A stretch of 64,000 nt of DNA, taken from Plicaturopsis crispa FD-325 SS-3. Taxonomy: Eukaryota > Basidiomycota > Agaricomycetes > Amylocorticiales > Amylocorticiaceae. The stretch lies in assembly GCA_000827205.1 (NCBI GenBank), contig KN832578.1, positions 143,504 through 207,503 of the forward strand, in the 5' to 3' direction. Both the position numbers and the translations under genes were made by a program. The notes below the pieces were generated by a model, which saw only the letters and a list, made by a program, of their open reading frames with translations, searched no databases and had not been told where the DNA came from. This document shows positions 51,584 to 64,000 of the stretch, one piece after another. Numbering within the stretch: the first letter of the stretch is position 1; each line of letters begins with the position of its first letter.

Positions 51584-51901
51584 AGTAGATGTTTCAAACG
51601 TTCAAATCCAAGAAAGCTCAAGCCTCAAGGCGAATGCAAGATACGGACAGAGAGAAATTCAATAAACGTCGCTGTCGCGCGACCGTGATGTAACGCGTTC
51701 TGGTCGTCGGTGCCGAGATGCCGTGTGCTGCTAAGGCGAGTTTGTACAGTGTGAAACAGTGTATACATGAACACATTATCATGGTCAAATTGTACAGGTT
51801 ATAATGTATCTATGAAAGCATGTCCGACACGATGCGAATAATGTAGATGAGCGAAGAAAGCGCAGGTCAGAATGGGTGAATATTGGAAACGGAGCACCAG
51901 T

Positions 51902-54029
51902 TCAATCGACGTCCTCCATGCCTCCCCCGCTACCGAAGAATCCGGTCATGCTATTGTTCGGTCCGCGGTTGTTATTGGGAGAGAACGGCGAGCCATTGAC
52001 AGCAAACGAGAAAGAGAACCCTTGGGTGTCACCCGGGGGACCGAACCAGGGAGGGGTGGACGTTTGGCTAGAGGACGGGCCAGCAGTTGGAGGGGGCGAA
52101 GTAGATGAGGAGGCAGCGGACGACGCATTTTGCGCTGCAGCCTTCTGTTTCGTCAATTTCTTCCTCTGCTGCTTTGTAAACGCGAGAATGGCGTCCATCG
52201 CGTCGCACACATGGTGTTTGCTGGCCTTGTCCTGGATACGGACCGTCATCTCCTCGACGACATCGCGTGCAGCGAAGAACGGCATCAGCTCGATGATTTG
52301 CCTATACGCTTTCATCAAGACAGTGGGGCCTCCCCGCATGCCCTCCGCCGTGTCCGTCCACCCTTCGAAACGGTCCTTCATCCTTGGCCGGAATTCCTCT
52401 CGAAGGTCGTCGAGATCAGGATCGTTCTGGTCCATGTCAAGGAAGCCAAAAGCGTCAGCATCGTCGCCGTCCTCCATTCCAGGAGGTATTGGCATGCCCA
52501 TCATCATAGCGGCGAATGCGATAGGGTTGGCCGGGTTGGTTCCGGGCGTAACGACGGCATCTACCCACCGCTCAACCCGATGCTCGCGGGGAGTCGATCC
52601 CGTCCGAAGCTTGAGTATTTGCTGCATGTCCTGTTTGTGCACTTCGTCGTCCATGCTCTTGAAACTCACAAGCAACGCATCGTGGACAGCACGCGCTGTG
52701 TCGACAAGTTCCTTTTCTACGATTTGCAGCGCGCGGGGTAAGAAAAGGGGATTATCTGCAAGTGCCGCTGCAGCGGACTGTAGTGAGGGCGCATCGCGTG
52801 GACGGAGGAGATGGTAATGCGAATCAAGGAGTGTGACGATATTGGAGGTATTGCCCTCCGCGGCGTGGATGTCAAGCGCAGCAGCGAAGGATTCAGAGCA
52901 GCTTGTCGCAGTGGACGCGAGGATATCGCACAATTTTCCTTCCAGACCGGAGTCCTCGGCAGCTATCGAGAGGATACTCGCGTAAAGACGGAGTGACGGA
53001 GACGTCTTAAAGGTGGCAGTTAGACGTTCCTGGACTAGGTCGCGCAGGCGAAAACGGCGACGGTCGATTCGATCGGACCAGTGACTGGCGTGATAGTGGC
53101 AAGTGCAACGCTCGCTAGCATCCTCCTCGTCGTCTAGATACTGGTAGCACTCTTCCTCGTAGTCTTCGTCGTCATATTCCGCTGCACTAAGGTTAGCCAA
53201 AGACATGTAAGCAGTGATGAAATGGGGCGCACATTTTGTCCCACCAAACAGCAGGCCTTGGAGTGACCGCCAGTTCATAGAAGTCTGTATGTCCGCCAGC
53301 ATATCTGGTATGCGTTTCTGCTCATGACTATTTCGGGTGTCGAGTAAGGACACAAAAAGCTCGCGCCATATCCAGAGCAATACGCCATCGATATTGTTGG
53401 CACCGGTGAGGGAAAACGACTTGACAACTTTGCCAGACTTGTCCTTGATGGTCACTGCCACGAACATGTTGATGAACGAGCACTTGCAGCTAAACTCAAT
53501 ATCAGCAGGTATGACGCGAGGCGAGAATTGAATGGAACTCACCCTCCGCGCGCGTTGGCCAGGTTGTCCAACACATGGGCCGCAAAGAGCAGGCAGTTGT
53601 GCGCGAGACTGAAGTTTGTACGATACTCGTACACGACGGACCAGATATCGTTCAACCAGTCAACGAGGCTGTCGACGATTTCAGAAATGAGCTCTTCTCT
53701 ATTGCCGCGGTCCTTGATAAACGATCGCTTCGCATCTCTGGCCAATTCTTCCAACAGGTCGTTGATCTCGGACTGCTTCGCCTTGAGGTCGAGGACAGGT
53801 ATTCCGACGAATTTCTTCTGGAGTCGTGTAGCAGCTGAAGAGGCTTTGTGCGATCTTTCCTTGGGAACAAGATCTAGAAGCGGCATGAGGTGGTCATGGA
53901 CCAGCACGCGCTGTGCGTCCGGCGGTAGCGAGTCATATATCTTTGAAAATCTGCGCATCGGGGCCGTTAGTCTTTCTATAACAAGATGGCATAGAATACC
54001 CACTTTGAGCTAGCGGATTTAGGAGCCAT
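51902..54029 (-). CDS. Uncharacterised conserved-looking protein, 673 aa
   Basis: Three exons (54004-54029, 53543-53950, 53489-51902) join in phase; introns are both 53 bp. The protein starts MAPKSASSKFSKIYDSL. It is mostly helical with no membrane segment. A segment near residues 140-270 includes CKCSFINMF, an acidic stretch DDEDYEEECYQYLDDEED and CTCHYH. A Met/Pro-rich stretch AMMMGMPIPPGMEDGDD lies near residue 430. The C-terminal 100 residues are disordered (Ser/Pro, then NGSPFSPNNNRG and GGGMEDVD). Clustered Cys/His could bind metal but no standard finger fits. I do not recognise the family. It is co-directional with RFC1, 318 bp upstream of it. Confidence 0.75.
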
Positions 54030-54570
54030 CTGCGCGTTTTTGAGCGTGTTGCACGGTCGCGTATAACGGTGTAAAGCAGGAAAGAACGCGGGCAGACAAC
54101 GCTCCTGTCACCGTGTTCCGATCTCCGATGCCGATGCCGCCCCGCCCCTTCCGTCCGAGTCGTTTATTTCTCTTTTCTTCCTGAACACCGCGTTTTGTCC
54201 TTGTCTTGTGCTTTCAAACGCGAAATTACGCGTCTGGTTGCTATGTTTTCTCTATTATTTCTAGGCCCATTGCAACGCCGTAGGACTTCCCGAAGGGCCC
54301 ACTGGCCTAACGAAGACTCATCGGACCGGGCGTCTATAACCCATTGGAACAGTCGCCCATCAGGATTCCGCCTCGAGGCAACTTGCCATACACGGTTTGC
54401 CGACCTCGTTGTGCACCGCAGGGGCGTTGCTTAATACCACACCACGTTTAAAACGCGCGTACGGTGGTCGTGCATTGCCTATAGTCGAGCCTTGATCTCT
54501 TATCCAGAGTCCAATCATCTCTCGCCTTTCACTTGCTCGTCGTCGCTGCACAGCACATCGACTTCGATAA
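54030..54570. promoter_or_regulatory. divergent promoter region
   Basis: 541 bp separate the minus-strand 673-aa gene and the plus-strand 988-aa gene. Pyrimidine-rich DNA (TCTCTTTTCTTCC) lies at about 54170. No gene seen. Confidence 0.45.
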
Positions 54571-57500
54571 ATGACCAGTCAGTCTCCGCAGCGCACCAGG
54601 AAAATGCAGGCCCATGCTGGCACAGGAGGTGAGCTCATTGGTCGCCTTATCCTTTGTTGATGGGGAGAAGGGATGCTTGTTTCGCATAAACCATGGCAGA
54701 ACTCAAAGCATTGGTGGTTTCAAATTCGCATCTCCTTGGATATGGGCAGGACTGTGGTGCTTGCGTAGCCACTATGTGACTTGCAGTTACGATCGCCGCA
54801 ACGCCGCAGCCGGAAGGGCATTTATTCTTGAAGCCACCGGCCTTTTGAACTGGCGACAATTCGTTTCTTCAGGGCATTTGCTATATCGTGTGACTTTGTG
54901 CACTGCAGTCTATGTTCGAGAACCAGTTTATGACCGGCTATGTCGCTGGAGTAGGGCCTTGCGTACTAACGACTCTTTATTTCACCAGCTCAACCGTCAC
55001 GCGAAATGTCTCCTTCACCTTCTTTGCGTGACCGGCAACGGGCGATAAAAGCACAGTCGATGCCCCTTGTCCCAGCCGTCATGCAAATGTACTCCAATGT
55101 GCCGGCAATGCAGCGCCAAAACCAGCAGCCTAGTCCGACTATATCTAATTCGTCCCAACCCTCGAAGCTTTCCTCCCCACCCCACACCGCGATCGACTCC
55201 CGTGACATAAGTCCCGAGCGCCGGAGTCCGCCACCCGCACCCGCACACACTCTCAGCCAATCGAACCTTCACCAGCCTATGCAGCCGCCCCCGATGGGCC
55301 CGCACTCCTATAGCCAGCCAAACATCAATGCTCCCACGCAGATGGGCTATCCGCGTCCCATCAACCGAATCCCGCCCCCGACATTCATCGAGAAAAACTG
55401 GGAATTCACAGAGGAGCTCATGGCGGACATCGATCGCGCTGACCGCCACCAGCAGTCGCAAACCGGATATCCGAATATCAATACTACCGCACCTGGCATG
55501 TCGGGGCTTGCATATGCAGGCGGCGCGGCGAGCGCTGGTTCTTCTTACACCCGCGGCGACACAGGTACGCCTCCACCGAAGGATCCCGGCGTAGAACGGG
55601 TAAAGGCAGGCGAGCGGGGTAGCCCTAACAATCCGGACAGCGCCTCGATGGGGAGGAGAAGGGATAGGGAGAAAGACATGCAGGCTCCCAGGGACAGTCC
55701 GAAGACTCGCGAGCGCCCGTCGCCTACGTACGCCTCGCAGGGTAACACCCCCGAGCGCCGCGGCTCTCCTCAGTTCCAATCACCCATGGGTACGCCGGGT
55801 GAGCACACAGCAGCATATACGCAATACATGCGACGTGGATCAAACGCTTCGAATGTCGAGCCCGTTCGCACCACGCCGCCCACTTCTGCGAAATACACCG
55901 GACAGTCTCCTCCATTGCCGGCAGTCGTGAAAACACGCACCCCCGACCGGTCTCTTCCCGTGCAGGAGGAGCCTGAGGATGATGCCTCGGCATCAAAGAC
56001 GGGTCCTCGAGAGCGTGGACGGGAGAGGGATAGGTGGTCAGGCCGGGATCACCACGATCATGTACTTGCCAGCTCGCCCACACCCTCATCTGATCTTCAC
56101 CCGGAAGGGAATGCTAGGTACGACGTCAGTCGCGACCGTACTGACGACGACACGCTCATCGAGCAAGACAGTGAGGACCAGCATCGCCGCCCGCGAGAAG
56201 AATCTGATGGTACCCCGCGGTCGCCCACGGCTGACCTCCCGGACGACTTTCACGAGCGGCAGCGCCTCCAGCAGGCGGCTCATCGCACGACCCTTCCTCT
56301 CAAGCATCGTAATGGTGTGCTGGATCAGATGGGCTTGCAAGGATTTAATCCCGCCACCTTTGAGCCGTCGTCGAACAAGCCGAGCGGTGGTGGTAAGGAG
56401 CAGCGGGCGCCCGAACCAGAGCAGTCGCGACGATACTTCGCTCCGCCTGAACAGCCTTCTCAACGGTACGATGATGGTCGTCAGTACGACCAGCAAGCAC
56501 GTCTCAGGCCGTATCCGACGCCACAGTTGACGCACCCAGAGGATTTACAAAGCTTCTTGGAGGATCCTGCCACCGCGTACATCCAGGCATACCTTCAGTC
56601 GCCACGCCCAAATGCACCCATCCCGCCGACGCCTCATAGCCAGACCACTGCACCCTCCCCTTCGCCACTAGTATCTGCCATGTATAGCGAGGCCGGTTCG
56701 AAAGATCTCCCGCCGTTCAGCCCTGCACCGCCTGTAGGCTCTCCTTACCCTTTTCCCTTCGGCCACGTCCGCCGTAGCCAGACTTATTCGGGTCACCCGA
56801 ACCAGCAGCGGCCGCCTTCGTCCACAAACTACGATCCGAACCACCCATCAGTGGTCCAGGAACAGCTGGCGATGCAGATGCAGATGTATGCACTGAATAA
56901 CCATGTGCCGATGTCAGATTCGACGCTGTCGCCGTCGGGCACGCCCTTCCCCGCCCCGGGCTACAACCCTTGGGCTTTCATGCAGGCGCGGATGCTTGGA
57001 AACGCACAGCGCGACACGATGAGTCTCCAGTCGAGTCCGAGCCATGAACCCATACCGCTCCCGCTCCCACCGCTGCGGGGCCGCGGGCTCAAGAAGCGTG
57101 CGGGGGGCTCCAATTTGCGCGAGGAGAAGACGGGGAAGAAGGTGCCACCTCCCCGTGTCGAGAGTACGCAGCCACGCGAGACTAGCCCGGAGCCGTACTC
57201 GGACTCTGGGGAAGAGACCGCAGGCGAGGAGAAATATGAAGTATCGGAAGCAGGTAACAATAACAATCATTGGGTAAACGGCCACGAAGCCGACGACGAC
57301 GAAGGAGAGTGGGTAGACGAAGAAGACGAGGGGGAGGACGGCGACCTCCTAGAATTAGAATTCCATCCTAGTTTCGTGAGCAATGTCGAGAAGAGACGCC
57401 GGCGGTGGGAGACTCGTTGGGAAGCCTTGGTCCAAGCAGTGCGTCTCCCCTAATCTTCCTTCACCAGTTAGGCAACCCTGACCCTTTCCCCGGGAAACTT

Positions 57501-57967
57501 AGTTCCAGGCTCTAGACCGGCAGACTGACGCAACGTTGGTCCTCATGGCGTCGCCCTCCCACTCGACGAAACTCCACTCCTTGACGTCGCGCTCGATTCG
57601 CCAAGACTCTGCGACCCTCGAGTCTCAAGCACTATCGCAGATGCGTAAGTCATTCCGGCACATCGCATCCCGACGCCGCGTTGCGCGCTCGCACAAAACC
57701 ACGCTTGCGGAGCGCCTCGTGAACAGCACCTCCTCGGGGACGGGCTCGGATGGTAGTTCGGAGTCGCGCGAGGACGACCTCAGGCGTGCCCTGGAGGCTG
57801 CTCTCGGCAGCCTAGGTGCCATGGGAGATATATATAATCAGCGCGAGGCGCGTTGGCGCGATGAGATGCGTAGGGTTAGTGATGATCGTGAACAGGTCGA
57901 ATTGCTCCTCAGGCAGGCCCTGGGTTCCGGCCTACTCAACGGCGCTGGCGTGGGACGCGCTTCCTAG
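54571..57967 (+). CDS. Intrinsically disordered Pro/Ser-rich protein, 988 aa
   Basis: Exons 54571-54628, 54989-57438 and 57509-57967 join in phase to 988 codons. The 360 bp first intron ends with a perfect TACTAAC branch site at 54964-54970. The protein is largely disordered: Pro/Gln/Ser-rich with many SP and TP sites (ISPERRSPPPAP, GTPPPKDPG), typical of a phosphorylated regulator. A short ordered stretch near residue 150 reads NWEFTEELMADIDRADR. It also has NPWAFMQARMLGNAQRD, an acidic run near 790-800, and a C-terminal helical or coiled-coil region RRRRWETRWEALVQA to about residue 970 (RWRDEMRRVSDDREQVELLL). I do not recognise the family; similar proteins occur beside RFC1-type genes only by inference. 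No signal peptide or membrane segment. Confidence 0.75.
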
Positions 57968-59296
57968 CGGAGTAATAGCTTTGCAATGGTTAACTGGATG
58001 GATGGATGGATGGTTGGAAACGGATAATCTATATCAGAAAAATGGTTTGCGTCACGTTGGGTGGTCTTTTCGGTTATGGTCATATGGAGGACGTCGCATT
58101 GGGCGCAGACTCATCATCTATGTGCGTCATTCTCGACTTTATCGTCTCACAAGTCACTGACCTGCTCCGTGCCAGGTATGTTCGACGGAAAATGCTGTAT
58201 GCTTGTTAGAATGGTTCATGTTATTCTCTTCTCTTATACACACATGCTATGCTGTTACTCGATTGTACGTGCCCTCACGTGGAATTATATCACTTACTGC
58301 CCGATAGAGTTGCAGGACATGAAGCTTAGCCGCCGGCCGCATCCCTGAGAGTCCACCAAACGCCGTCCTACCAGTACTCATGAAGCAGAGCCCATCTAAT
58401 TGTACTTACACGGCAGTCAGCTGGTCTCTTCCTTTCACTTCCCGCGTACGTTGCAGAGCTGGTCTCTGCTCCTACCGGCGACCTGACATATAGCGTGAGT
58501 CCTCTGTTCCACGACGGGCATTGCCCACGAGCCTACGATGTAAAAACCTGGCGAAAAGCGAGTAAATGGTTCCGTATTACAACCGTATTAGGACGCAGAG
58601 CTTTCGTTCCATTTCCTTTTTTGGCAAGGCTATTCTGGCGCCTATCACGGCGTGGCAGTCCGCCTGTGTTCCGTCCGCGGACGGTTTCCAATGGCACTCA
58701 TTGTGACAGGCGGTGTTGATGCGTCAGAATCGGGCTGGTTTCCGCGGAGCCTTGGTGTTGAGACACTGCCCTCGTGCGATGGCCAACCCTTGTAACCTCG
58801 GTGAGATCGGACCTCATCTGAGAAGGCTATACTGTTCTGTTTCGAGGGATACGCAAGATCCTACGCAAGCAGCGCAGTGATGTGCATTTATTCATAGTGG
58901 ATGGCCAAAGTCCGGGGTAAGCAGCCGCAACGGGGGAGTTTGGCATGGCGACTGGTCTTATGGACACGCTAAACAGCACTGGACAAAGAGTCGACGATGC
59001 CAAAGTTCAGACTGTTCGGAGAGCGAAGGAAACACAAGTAGGCGCGCGGGGAGACGCAACTTGAGCAGAAAAGCATAGCCAAACATACGGATACACCCGT
59101 ACATATCCGTGCCACACTCAGCCTCATCCGTACCCGCACGGATAATCTATCCATCGAATCCGTAATCCACTGCTACCTGGCCCACGTCTAACCCACGGAT
59201 AAGTATCCACGGACGACCCGGGTGACAGCGATCCGTGTTAGGCCCTAATCTCTCAACGCTCTCAACTATTCCAAGTCACTCAAAATCTCTGTTATC
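57968..59296. other. intergenic, no gene seen; two simple-sequence patches
   Basis: A TGGA microsatellite sits at 57996-58013. At 59075-59215 a degenerate repeat of ATCCGTACC/CACGGATA units gives many short inverted matches. Open frames in between are short and lack motifs. Confidence 0.55.
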
Positions 59297-61295
59297 ATGT
59301 CTGCAAACCCGTCAAGCGAGTACTTTTTCGTTTTATTGGGTTTCTTCTATACTGACCCACTCGTATGCCCTTCAAGACGACAATTGGCAGGACTATGTTC
59401 GTACCGATGAGTTCGACCAGCACTGTATCACTGTGCACAACCGTCGTTCGTCCAGCTCTGGATCCAGCGACTCTTCTGCGCGCCGCAAGATCTTCGAGGA
59501 GGATGACGCCTCCAGTGCCACTTCCGTCGAGTCCGCACACGACCTGCCGAAGCTCGAGAAGTACTACTACTACTTCGATATCCGCAGCGACGGTTGCCTT
59601 GGCCCTCCGCTCATCTACAGAACGTCGAAGGATCAATTTACGCCTCCCACCGGTCCCGAAAACGACCCTCGCCCCATGAGGCTTCTCCAAGTCGACGATC
59701 ACGCCAAACTGGGCAAGGACGATCTGTGGCCCGCAGTTCGTGACAAGGTTCGTGATCTTCTAGAAGCGTAGAATTCTGTGGACTGACATTCGTTCCAAGG
59801 TCGGCATCCTCCTCCATGAGCGACAGATCTCTTTCACCTCCATCGATCTCGTCCGCTTTGGATGGGACGGGCCTATTGCGGATGGCGCCGTAACCAAGGT
59901 GCTCAGTGCCGTTACTATTTGGGTCGGCGTCCAGAAGAACACCACAACCGGCGACATGGCGTACGAGTCCTCCCAAGACATCCTCAGTCTCCTCAAGGAG
60001 CACGACATCGACGACGTCGACGTCGCTTTCCGCGAGTCTGAGACTCGATTCCTCGCTGGTCCCCGGCTGTTGGCTCCGGTCGACGATGAAAGCAACCTCA
60101 AGAACGTCATCCACTCGCTCACCACTGCTCTCGGCCTGCCCATCGCTGGCGAGAAGACGCCGGAGTCGCAGGGGACAATGGGCTTTTACTTCCGCCGAGG
60201 CAATGAGCTTTACGGCGTAACGGCACGTCACGTGCTGTTTGATTTGGATCATGCTAACAAAGAGTTCAACTATCCGCGTACGTTCGTTTCCTCGAGAAAA
60301 TGGGCGCAATGCTGAGTACTCCTACCTAGCCTCGCCTAAGACGAATGTGATCCTAATGGGTTCCAGGGCGTTCGTCGACTTCGTGGAATCCATCGAGGCG
60401 GAGATCGGTAGTCTTACCAACCACGTCACTCATCAGAAGAGGCTGATTGATCTGTACACCGGTAAGCCGCAAATGGCAGCTAAACTAGCGGCCGCCGAAG
60501 CCGAGGTGGAGACGGCAAACGCCAAGATCCACGCCCTCAAGGACTTCCTTGTCATGGTGCAGAGGGACTGGTCTGACCCGGAGAAACGGGTGATTGGTCA
60601 CGTTGTATGGGCGCCGCCGATCACTGGCAACACGCCTCCCTACGGCTACACGAAAGATGTGTGCGTGATCAAGCTCAAAAAGGTCAAGTTCTGGGATAAC
60701 TTCGTCGGAAACGTCATTGACTTGGGTGCGTACTGAGCCCGTCTGATTGGAGATGCCTTATCTAACTGCTCTCATTCCAGCTTATAAGATCGACGTCGGC
60801 GATTTTATGAGCATGATGTACGGCCGAGTCGACAAGGACAACGAGATCGACTTCGAATATCCCTTGGACCGACACCTCTTCAAGCTCCAGGGCATCCTCA
60901 CCGCCGAGGAGATCAAGAAGCCCACCGCCAAGGACTTCGACGGCATTCCCGTTCGATTCGTCATCAAGAACGGCTACAAGACGGCCACCACGATTGGTCG
61001 TATGAGTCGCTTCGAGTCCAAGACTCGCCTATACGGCATCACTGGCACCTTCGAATCCCTCGAGGCCACAGTCTTGCCTTACGGCAAGAACCAGTACTTT
61101 ACCGCGTTCTCTAGGGGCGGAGACTCTGGATCCATTGTCGGCGATCCCAAGCGCAAGTTCGTTTCCCTCCTCACCGGTGGCACTGGTCCTTCGGACTCAG
61201 TCGACATCACCTACACCACCCCGATGCACTGGCTGTGGGACGAGCTCATCGTGGTCAAGTTCCCTGGCGCCAACCTCTACTTCGATGAGAACTAG
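59297..61295 (+). CDS. Trypsin-fold serine protease-like protein, 592 aa
   Basis: Exons 59297-59315, 59377-59747, 59800-60277, 60330-60725 and 60781-61295 join in phase to 592 codons. The first intron uses a GC donor (AA|GCGAGT). Three motifs in the right order suggest a chymotrypsin-fold triad: H274 in GVTARHVLF, D399 in KDVCVIKL and S537 in RGGDSGSIVGD. There is no signal peptide, so it is likely intracellular. Between H and D a helical insert (about 330-370: AAAEAEVETANAKIHALKD) separates the half-barrels. The N-terminal 130 residues are Ser-rich then acidic (KIFEEDDASSATS). Substrates are unknown. A non-catalytic role cannot be excluded without structure comparison. Confidence 0.72.
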
Positions 61296-63150
61296 GTTCT
61301 TCCCTTCCTCCTGTTTCATGTCCTCGTACCTGTAGCTAATAATGTTCATGTCAAGGCGTTCGCGGGAGACGTTCTCACATCGCGCTCCCTCCCCTTCCCC
61401 CTTTACGACTACCTCCCATCTCTCTCATACACCCCCGCACTCCTTTTCTTCTGCGACTCGTTCAGGCGTCCTTGTAGTTGTTTTGTAATGTCATCCAGTA
61501 CTTACTGTAAATGAACATTGCAATTTTCCCAGTTGTTTACTGCGCAGTACTTTACTGCCTGGATTATAATGCATACTTGCAATCCTATATGCCTGCAGGT
61601 TTGGCAGGATTTCGGGTTCACTGCAATGCTGACAAATCATTTCCCTGAAAGCTTTTTGGGCCAATATCGGGCCTCCTGGCTTGCAGCACCGGTGGTGCGC
61701 CAGGGTCCAGGCCTCAGACCCAATGTTTGAGTGTTCAAAATATCTCGGGGCTATTACCCTTGGTTTCCGCGTGGCCGCAGGGCTGTCCATCTGCTTCCTA
61801 CAATGCTCGAATACATCATCCGGGCGTTCAGTATCATTCCAAAGCCTTCGGAGCTTTTCCGTTAGCTTCCGCGCGGCCTCGTACGGCTCCGACGTTGCCC
61901 GGCGTCAATTTTGCGTCGCCGTCGTCGTGCCTCGAGGCTCGCAAAATTAATTTTTGACCGCCTTCCTCAAACCTTCGTGAATTCTCGTTTTTCCACTCTC
62001 CCCCCCCCCCTCCGGCTCGTATTTCTGTACCACAAAAATTTAATGGCATTCAGATTTAAACTACAGGGCTACATGATTCCATATTAAAAGAAAGAGTAAA
62101 AGAAAAAAAGAAAAAGAAATGCTGGTGTTATATGGGAGTGCACGAGATTGGGCGGGGTGTGGCACGTGCGACGCGCCGGTTGGCAGCAGTGCGCGTCGAT
62201 GTACGCGAGGGTGACGGAAGCGGCGGTGCGAGCGCAATAGCGGTGGACGGTACAGGGCCGGCGACGACGGGGAGCACAACGTGGACGACGCACACGGGGT
62301 TGCCGTGGCGTCGTTCCTCGTCGCCACCCTTCCGCTGCACCCTGGCTGGTGGTACCGGATGGATGTGGTCGGGGCGAGCCGCCGCCGCCGCCGTCGCGCT
62401 GGTCGCCGCTGGTGTGCTCGTTGTTGCCGGTGTGGCCGTCGCAGCTCTCCTCCTCGCCGCCCTCGCCTCTTCGCTGCCCTCCCTCGCCGCCCTCGCCTCC
62501 TAGCCGCCCCGCCTCCTGGTCAAGTGCGCATGGTGCTGCGCTGGCGTGGGCTTTGGTGGTTAGTTCGTTACTGGCAAAGCATCTGGCGCTGTCGTCCGAT
62601 AGGGCCGTGTGGGCGTGTCGCGGGCAGCGTGGAGGCGTGCGCACTACCTCTGGCGCTGGCGTGGGCGTTCGTGGTTTGGTGCTGAGACCATGGGGTGCCG
62701 GCGTTGTTTTGCGCGTGCGTGCCGCCTCTGGTGCTGTGCTGGCGTCATCGGACGAGCCGCGACCGCTGGGCGCAGCTGGAAAGTGGAGGCGGATGGCGCA
62801 TCTCGGCGCCGTTGGGCGAGTGCGGCAGGGCATCGTGTGCGTGTGCGCGACGCCTCTGGTGCTGCGCTGGCGTCATCGGACGCGCTGCAAGCGCGGGGCG
62901 CGGTTGGAAAGCGCTGGGGTTGGAGATGGGCGTGTGTGCGTGTCGCGGGTAGCGTGGAGGCGCGGAGGCGATGTGGATGCGGATGGGATGGTCATACAAT
63001 TGAGCCTGCAAAAAAGTGCGTTAGCACAATTTGTAACGGTCAAAAAGCAAGAAAAGACTTACATTATCAAGAAAAGAGCAAAACGGCACCCCCTGCGAGT
63101 TTGCAGGGGGTGGGCCGGCGCCGTTGCGCGGATCGAGGTGGTAAATGGAC
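61296..63150. other. gene-poor GC-rich region with degenerate repeats
   Basis: After the protease 3' end, several overlapping frames occur on both strands at 62084-63214 but have biased composition and no motifs. CTCTGGTGCTG followed by GCTGGCGTCATCGGACG recurs near 62723 and 62855, pointing to a tandem unit of about 130 bp. I do not call a gene. Confidence 0.5.
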
Positions 63151-64000
63151 GGCTCTCAACGTCGTTTTCAGCGATTCTGGTGGGCACACTTACTCATACA
63201 CGTCGATAAAATAGACCTGGGGGTTTTTGGGGTCGAGGAATTCGAATCTATTTTTTTTCGAGACATGAAAATGAAGGGGTACCCTTCGAATCGCCAAATC
63301 GACGCTCAAAAGCGCCCAAAGTGGCTCAAAATCACTGTATATCATTTATTGGCTCGCCGCATCGCGTCAAAAAAAATCATTAGATTTGATTCTGGGCATT
63401 TCAAGGCAGGCGAATCCGAATATGATTTTATCCGATTTATATTCTTCCATCTGAAGTCTTCAAAAGAGCCCATTCAGTTACCTAGTTACTATCAAAGGGC
63501 CCAGCCGAAGCCGTCTAACGATCTATAATAGTGCCCAGCCGATCATCGGCCGAGATTTCCGAACTGCTCCATTAGACTTCGGCCGGATGGTTCTTATTAA
63601 TAAGCCCAGCCGGAATTCATTTCTAATGCTTCTTTTGTTCATCAATAGTGTATTGAACCCTCATTGATATACAAATAGAGTAAGTATTGATCCGAAAACA
63701 CTGTTGTAGACTTTGGCCCTATCAATGCCTTTCCAGCCGATTCCCTATTACTGGGCCCGGCCGGTCTTCTATTTCATAATGATTTTTGATGAATTAGAAC
63801 CTAGACCCAACCATAGAGACCGGCCCTTTGAATAGGATCACAACTGATGCCCTATTCTTGTAGCCGGCCGAACTTTCGTTTCTTAGTGATTCCTTCTTTT
63901 ACAATAGACTTCGGCCGTAATGATATGCCGAAAAATTGTCGGCAGGCAGTTAGCTGTCTTCACGTAGACAAACCAAAGCAAAACAATGCTAGCACTCTTA
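63150..64000. repeat. AT-rich repetitive DNA with scattered GGCCGG/CAGCCG motifs
   Basis: AT content rises sharply. CCAGCCG/GGCCGG motifs recur many times in an AT-rich background, and TAGACTTCGGCCG-like blocks occur at about 63573, 63707 and 63904. This looks like part of a transposable element that continues past the window, but no coding domain is legible. Confidence 0.4.

Noticed and set aside
54614-55048. 144-residue frame spanning the first intron of the 988-aa gene
   Set aside because: The interval has a donor (54629), a TACTAAC branch site and an acceptor (54988) that join the real exons in phase.
62084-63214. Overlapping frames up to 286 residues
   Set aside because: Compositionally biased, present on both strands, repeated at about 130 bp steps, no domain.
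63145-63528. 127-residue frame near the right edge
   Set aside because: No recognisable domain, AT-rich repeat context and no start context; left as repeat DNA.

Overview
This is nuclear DNA from a filamentous basidiomycete, most likely an Agaricomycete and plausibly a polypore. The evidence is short 40-70 bp GT-AG introns, a GC-rich coding background, a DUF6535 protein of the Agaricomycete type, large F-box-like families, and house-keeping genes of fungal form (ATG7, RFC1). No bacterial, plasmid or viral backbone is visible.

Layout. 1-5.3 kb: the 3' end of an RCC1-PHD gene (+), ATG7 (-) and a 65-residue protein (+) that shares a divergent promoter with ATG7. 5.5-21.4 kb: single-exon F-box-like genes interspersed with a protein-kinase-like gene (7.4-10.4 kb) and an AT-rich membrane DUF6535 gene (11.9-15.3 kb). 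This part contains a tandem duplication, a mosaic gene and a copy broken by a transposon. 21.4-31.7 kb: four tandem genes that start with the same 5' leader and the same signal peptide. Three encode small secreted proteins. The fourth puts the cassette in front of an alpha/beta hydrolase (epoxide-hydrolase type) that runs into a long LEA-like amphipathic repeat domain. This region is also full of minisatellites, several of them filling introns. 31.7-46.9 kb: the second half of the F-box array, with two longer coiled-coil F-box genes, frameshifted, transposon-split and relic copies. 47.7-61.3 kb: ordinary single-copy genes, namely RFC1 (-), an uncharacterised 673-aa protein (-), a disordered 988-aa protein (+) and a trypsin-fold protease-like protein with an HDS triad (+). 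61.3-64 kb: gene-poor repetitive DNA.

The middle 41 kb (5.5-46.9 kb) looks like a fast-evolving accessory island flanked by conserved genes. The short F-box-like family there has a shared architecture: an N-terminal F-box-like motif, a leucine-rich middle, and a nearly invariant C-terminal tryptophan signature. It has grown by duplication, inversion and ectopic recombination, and been pruned by transposon insertion and point mutation. If the N-termini bind Skp1, the set could be SCF substrate adaptors of changing specificity, but that is inference. The two points I find most novel are the leader plus signal-peptide cassette reused on unrelated mature proteins, and the hydrolase-LEA fusion.
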